A DNA stretch of 64,000 bases, taken from Candidatus Pantoea varia (GTDB lineage Bacteria > Pseudomonadota > Gammaproteobacteria > Enterobacterales > Enterobacteriaceae). The position numbers and the translations under genes were made by a program. Under the pieces are notes generated by a model that saw nothing but the letters and a program-made list of their open reading frames with translations, did no database searches and was not told the origin of the DNA. The stretch is from positions 1,798,001-1,862,000 of the forward strand of contig NZ_FOVG01000001.1 of the NCBI RefSeq assembly GCF_900115075.1, given 5' to 3'. The first letter of the stretch is position 1; the number at the start of each line of letters is the position of its first letter. This document shows positions 63,538 to 64,000 of the stretch, one piece after another.

Positions 63538-63939
63538 TCAATCGATCAGGAAACTGTCCAGGCTTTTACCGGAATCCAGCGCTTTTTTAATCGCTGCCGG
63601 AGTACGGCCCTGGCCAGTCCAGGATTTCTGCTCACCGTTCTCGTCAGTGTAAGAATATTTAGCCGGACGCGGCGCACGCTTGGTACGTTTTTTCCCGCTT
63701 TCCAGCGCACCTAATAATTCATTAGGATCGATGCCGTCAGCCAGCAGCATTTCGCGATATTTAGACAGCTTTTCTTCTTTTTCGCGATTCTGCGTCTCTT
63801 CCGCTTCTGCTTCTTCGCGGCGCTCAGTAACAACAACGGTTAATTTTTCCAGGATCTCTTCAAGATCGGTCAGTGGCAGTTCACGAGCCTGGGCACGTAA
63901 TGTGCGAATATTGTTCAGTACCTTAAATGCGTCACTCAT
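63538..63939 (-). CDS. H-NS/StpA family nucleoid protein
   Basis: This 133-residue DNA-binding protein binds and silences AT-rich DNA. Residues ~1-65 form the coiled-coil oligomerisation region ([16 protein letters not shown], then a very acidic E-rich stretch). A basic linker [14 protein letters not shown] follows, then the C-terminal DNA-binding domain with the minor-groove hook motif WTGQGRTP (QGR at 110-112). It is clearly H-NS family, but its central acidic region differs from E. coli H-NS, so it could be hns itself or a second paralogue. The ATG giving MSDAFKVL has AAGGA 7 bp before it. It lies upstream of ybiT, not in the E. coli hns context. Confidence 0.92.
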   Translation of the reverse strand: MSDAFKVLNNIRTLRAQARELPLTDLEEILEKLTVVVTERREEAEAEETQNREKEEKLSKYREMLLADGIDPNELLGALESGKKRTKRAPRPAKYSYTDENGEQKSWTGQGRTPAAIKKALDSGKSLDSFLID

Positions 63940-64000
63940 CACAATGTCCTTGATTAAGGGAGGTTAATAAAACTGTAGCGCCAAGACTACCTAATTCAAA

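Overview
The window is an ordinary enterobacterial chromosome segment. Almost every protein matches a known Escherichia coli family in recognisable order (focA-pflBA, serS-rarA-lolA-ftsK-lrp, trxB-cydDC-aat-infA, clpAS-cspD, ybjD-lysO-poxB-ltaE, amiD-ybjQP-artPIQM-artJ, rlmC-ybjO-potIHGF, ybjN-rimK-nfsA-ybjC-grxA, ybjL-rybB-ybjG-dacC, gsi operon, moeAB, ybiT). The set is more compact than in E. coli: dmsABC, aqpZ, hcp-hcr, serW and the genes between rybB and ybjG are absent. Together with the residue-level divergence this suggests a plant- or environment-associated member of Erwiniaceae, most likely Pantoea or a close relative. That assignment is inference, because no 16S rRNA gene or marker phylogeny is available here.

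Layout. 1-3.9 kb: anaerobic pyruvate-formate metabolism (partial focA, pflB, pflA). 3.9-13.1 kb: mostly minus-strand housekeeping genes (ycaD, serS, rarA, lolA, ftsK, lrp). 13.6-19.5 kb: a plus-strand run from trxB through cydDC and aat to infA. 19.6-22.8 kb: the ClpA/ClpS protease adaptor pair divergent from cspD. 22.9-30.2 kb: ybjD, lysO, poxB, ltaE and the amiD/ybjQ/ybjP cell-envelope cluster. 30.5-40.1 kb: two complete ABC uptake systems, arginine (artPIQM plus artJ) and putrescine (potFGHI), separated by rlmC and ybjO. 40.5-46.8 kb: ybjN-rimK-nfsA-ybjC divergent from grxA, then ybjM, ybjL, the sigma-E small RNA RybB, and ybjG. 47-52 kb: dacC, a HAD phosphatase, a PQQ sugar dehydrogenase, a DUF3313 lipoprotein and a beta-carbonic anhydrase. 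52.5-59.2 kb: one minus-strand operon iaaA-gsiABCD-DUF4385. 59.5-63.9 kb: moeAB, ybiT and an H-NS family protein.

Functional themes are redox and respiration (Pfl, CydDC, TrxB, PoxB, GrxA, NfsA), import of nitrogen-rich small molecules (arginine, putrescine, glutathione), cell-wall maintenance (AmiD, DacC, YbjG) and proteostasis (ClpAS, Aat, N-end rule).

The least ordinary items are non-coding: a clear RybB homologue with a shortened terminator; a large nested inverted-repeat element at 46.8-47.0 kb with a second partial copy at 61.5-61.7 kb; an unrelated palindromic element at 49.2-49.3 kb; an orphan plus-strand terminator at 5.3 kb; a LexA box at ftsK; and a CRP-type palindrome just upstream of grxA. 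I see no phage, transposase, CRISPR array, toxin-antitoxin or defence system, and no convincing undescribed multi-gene system.
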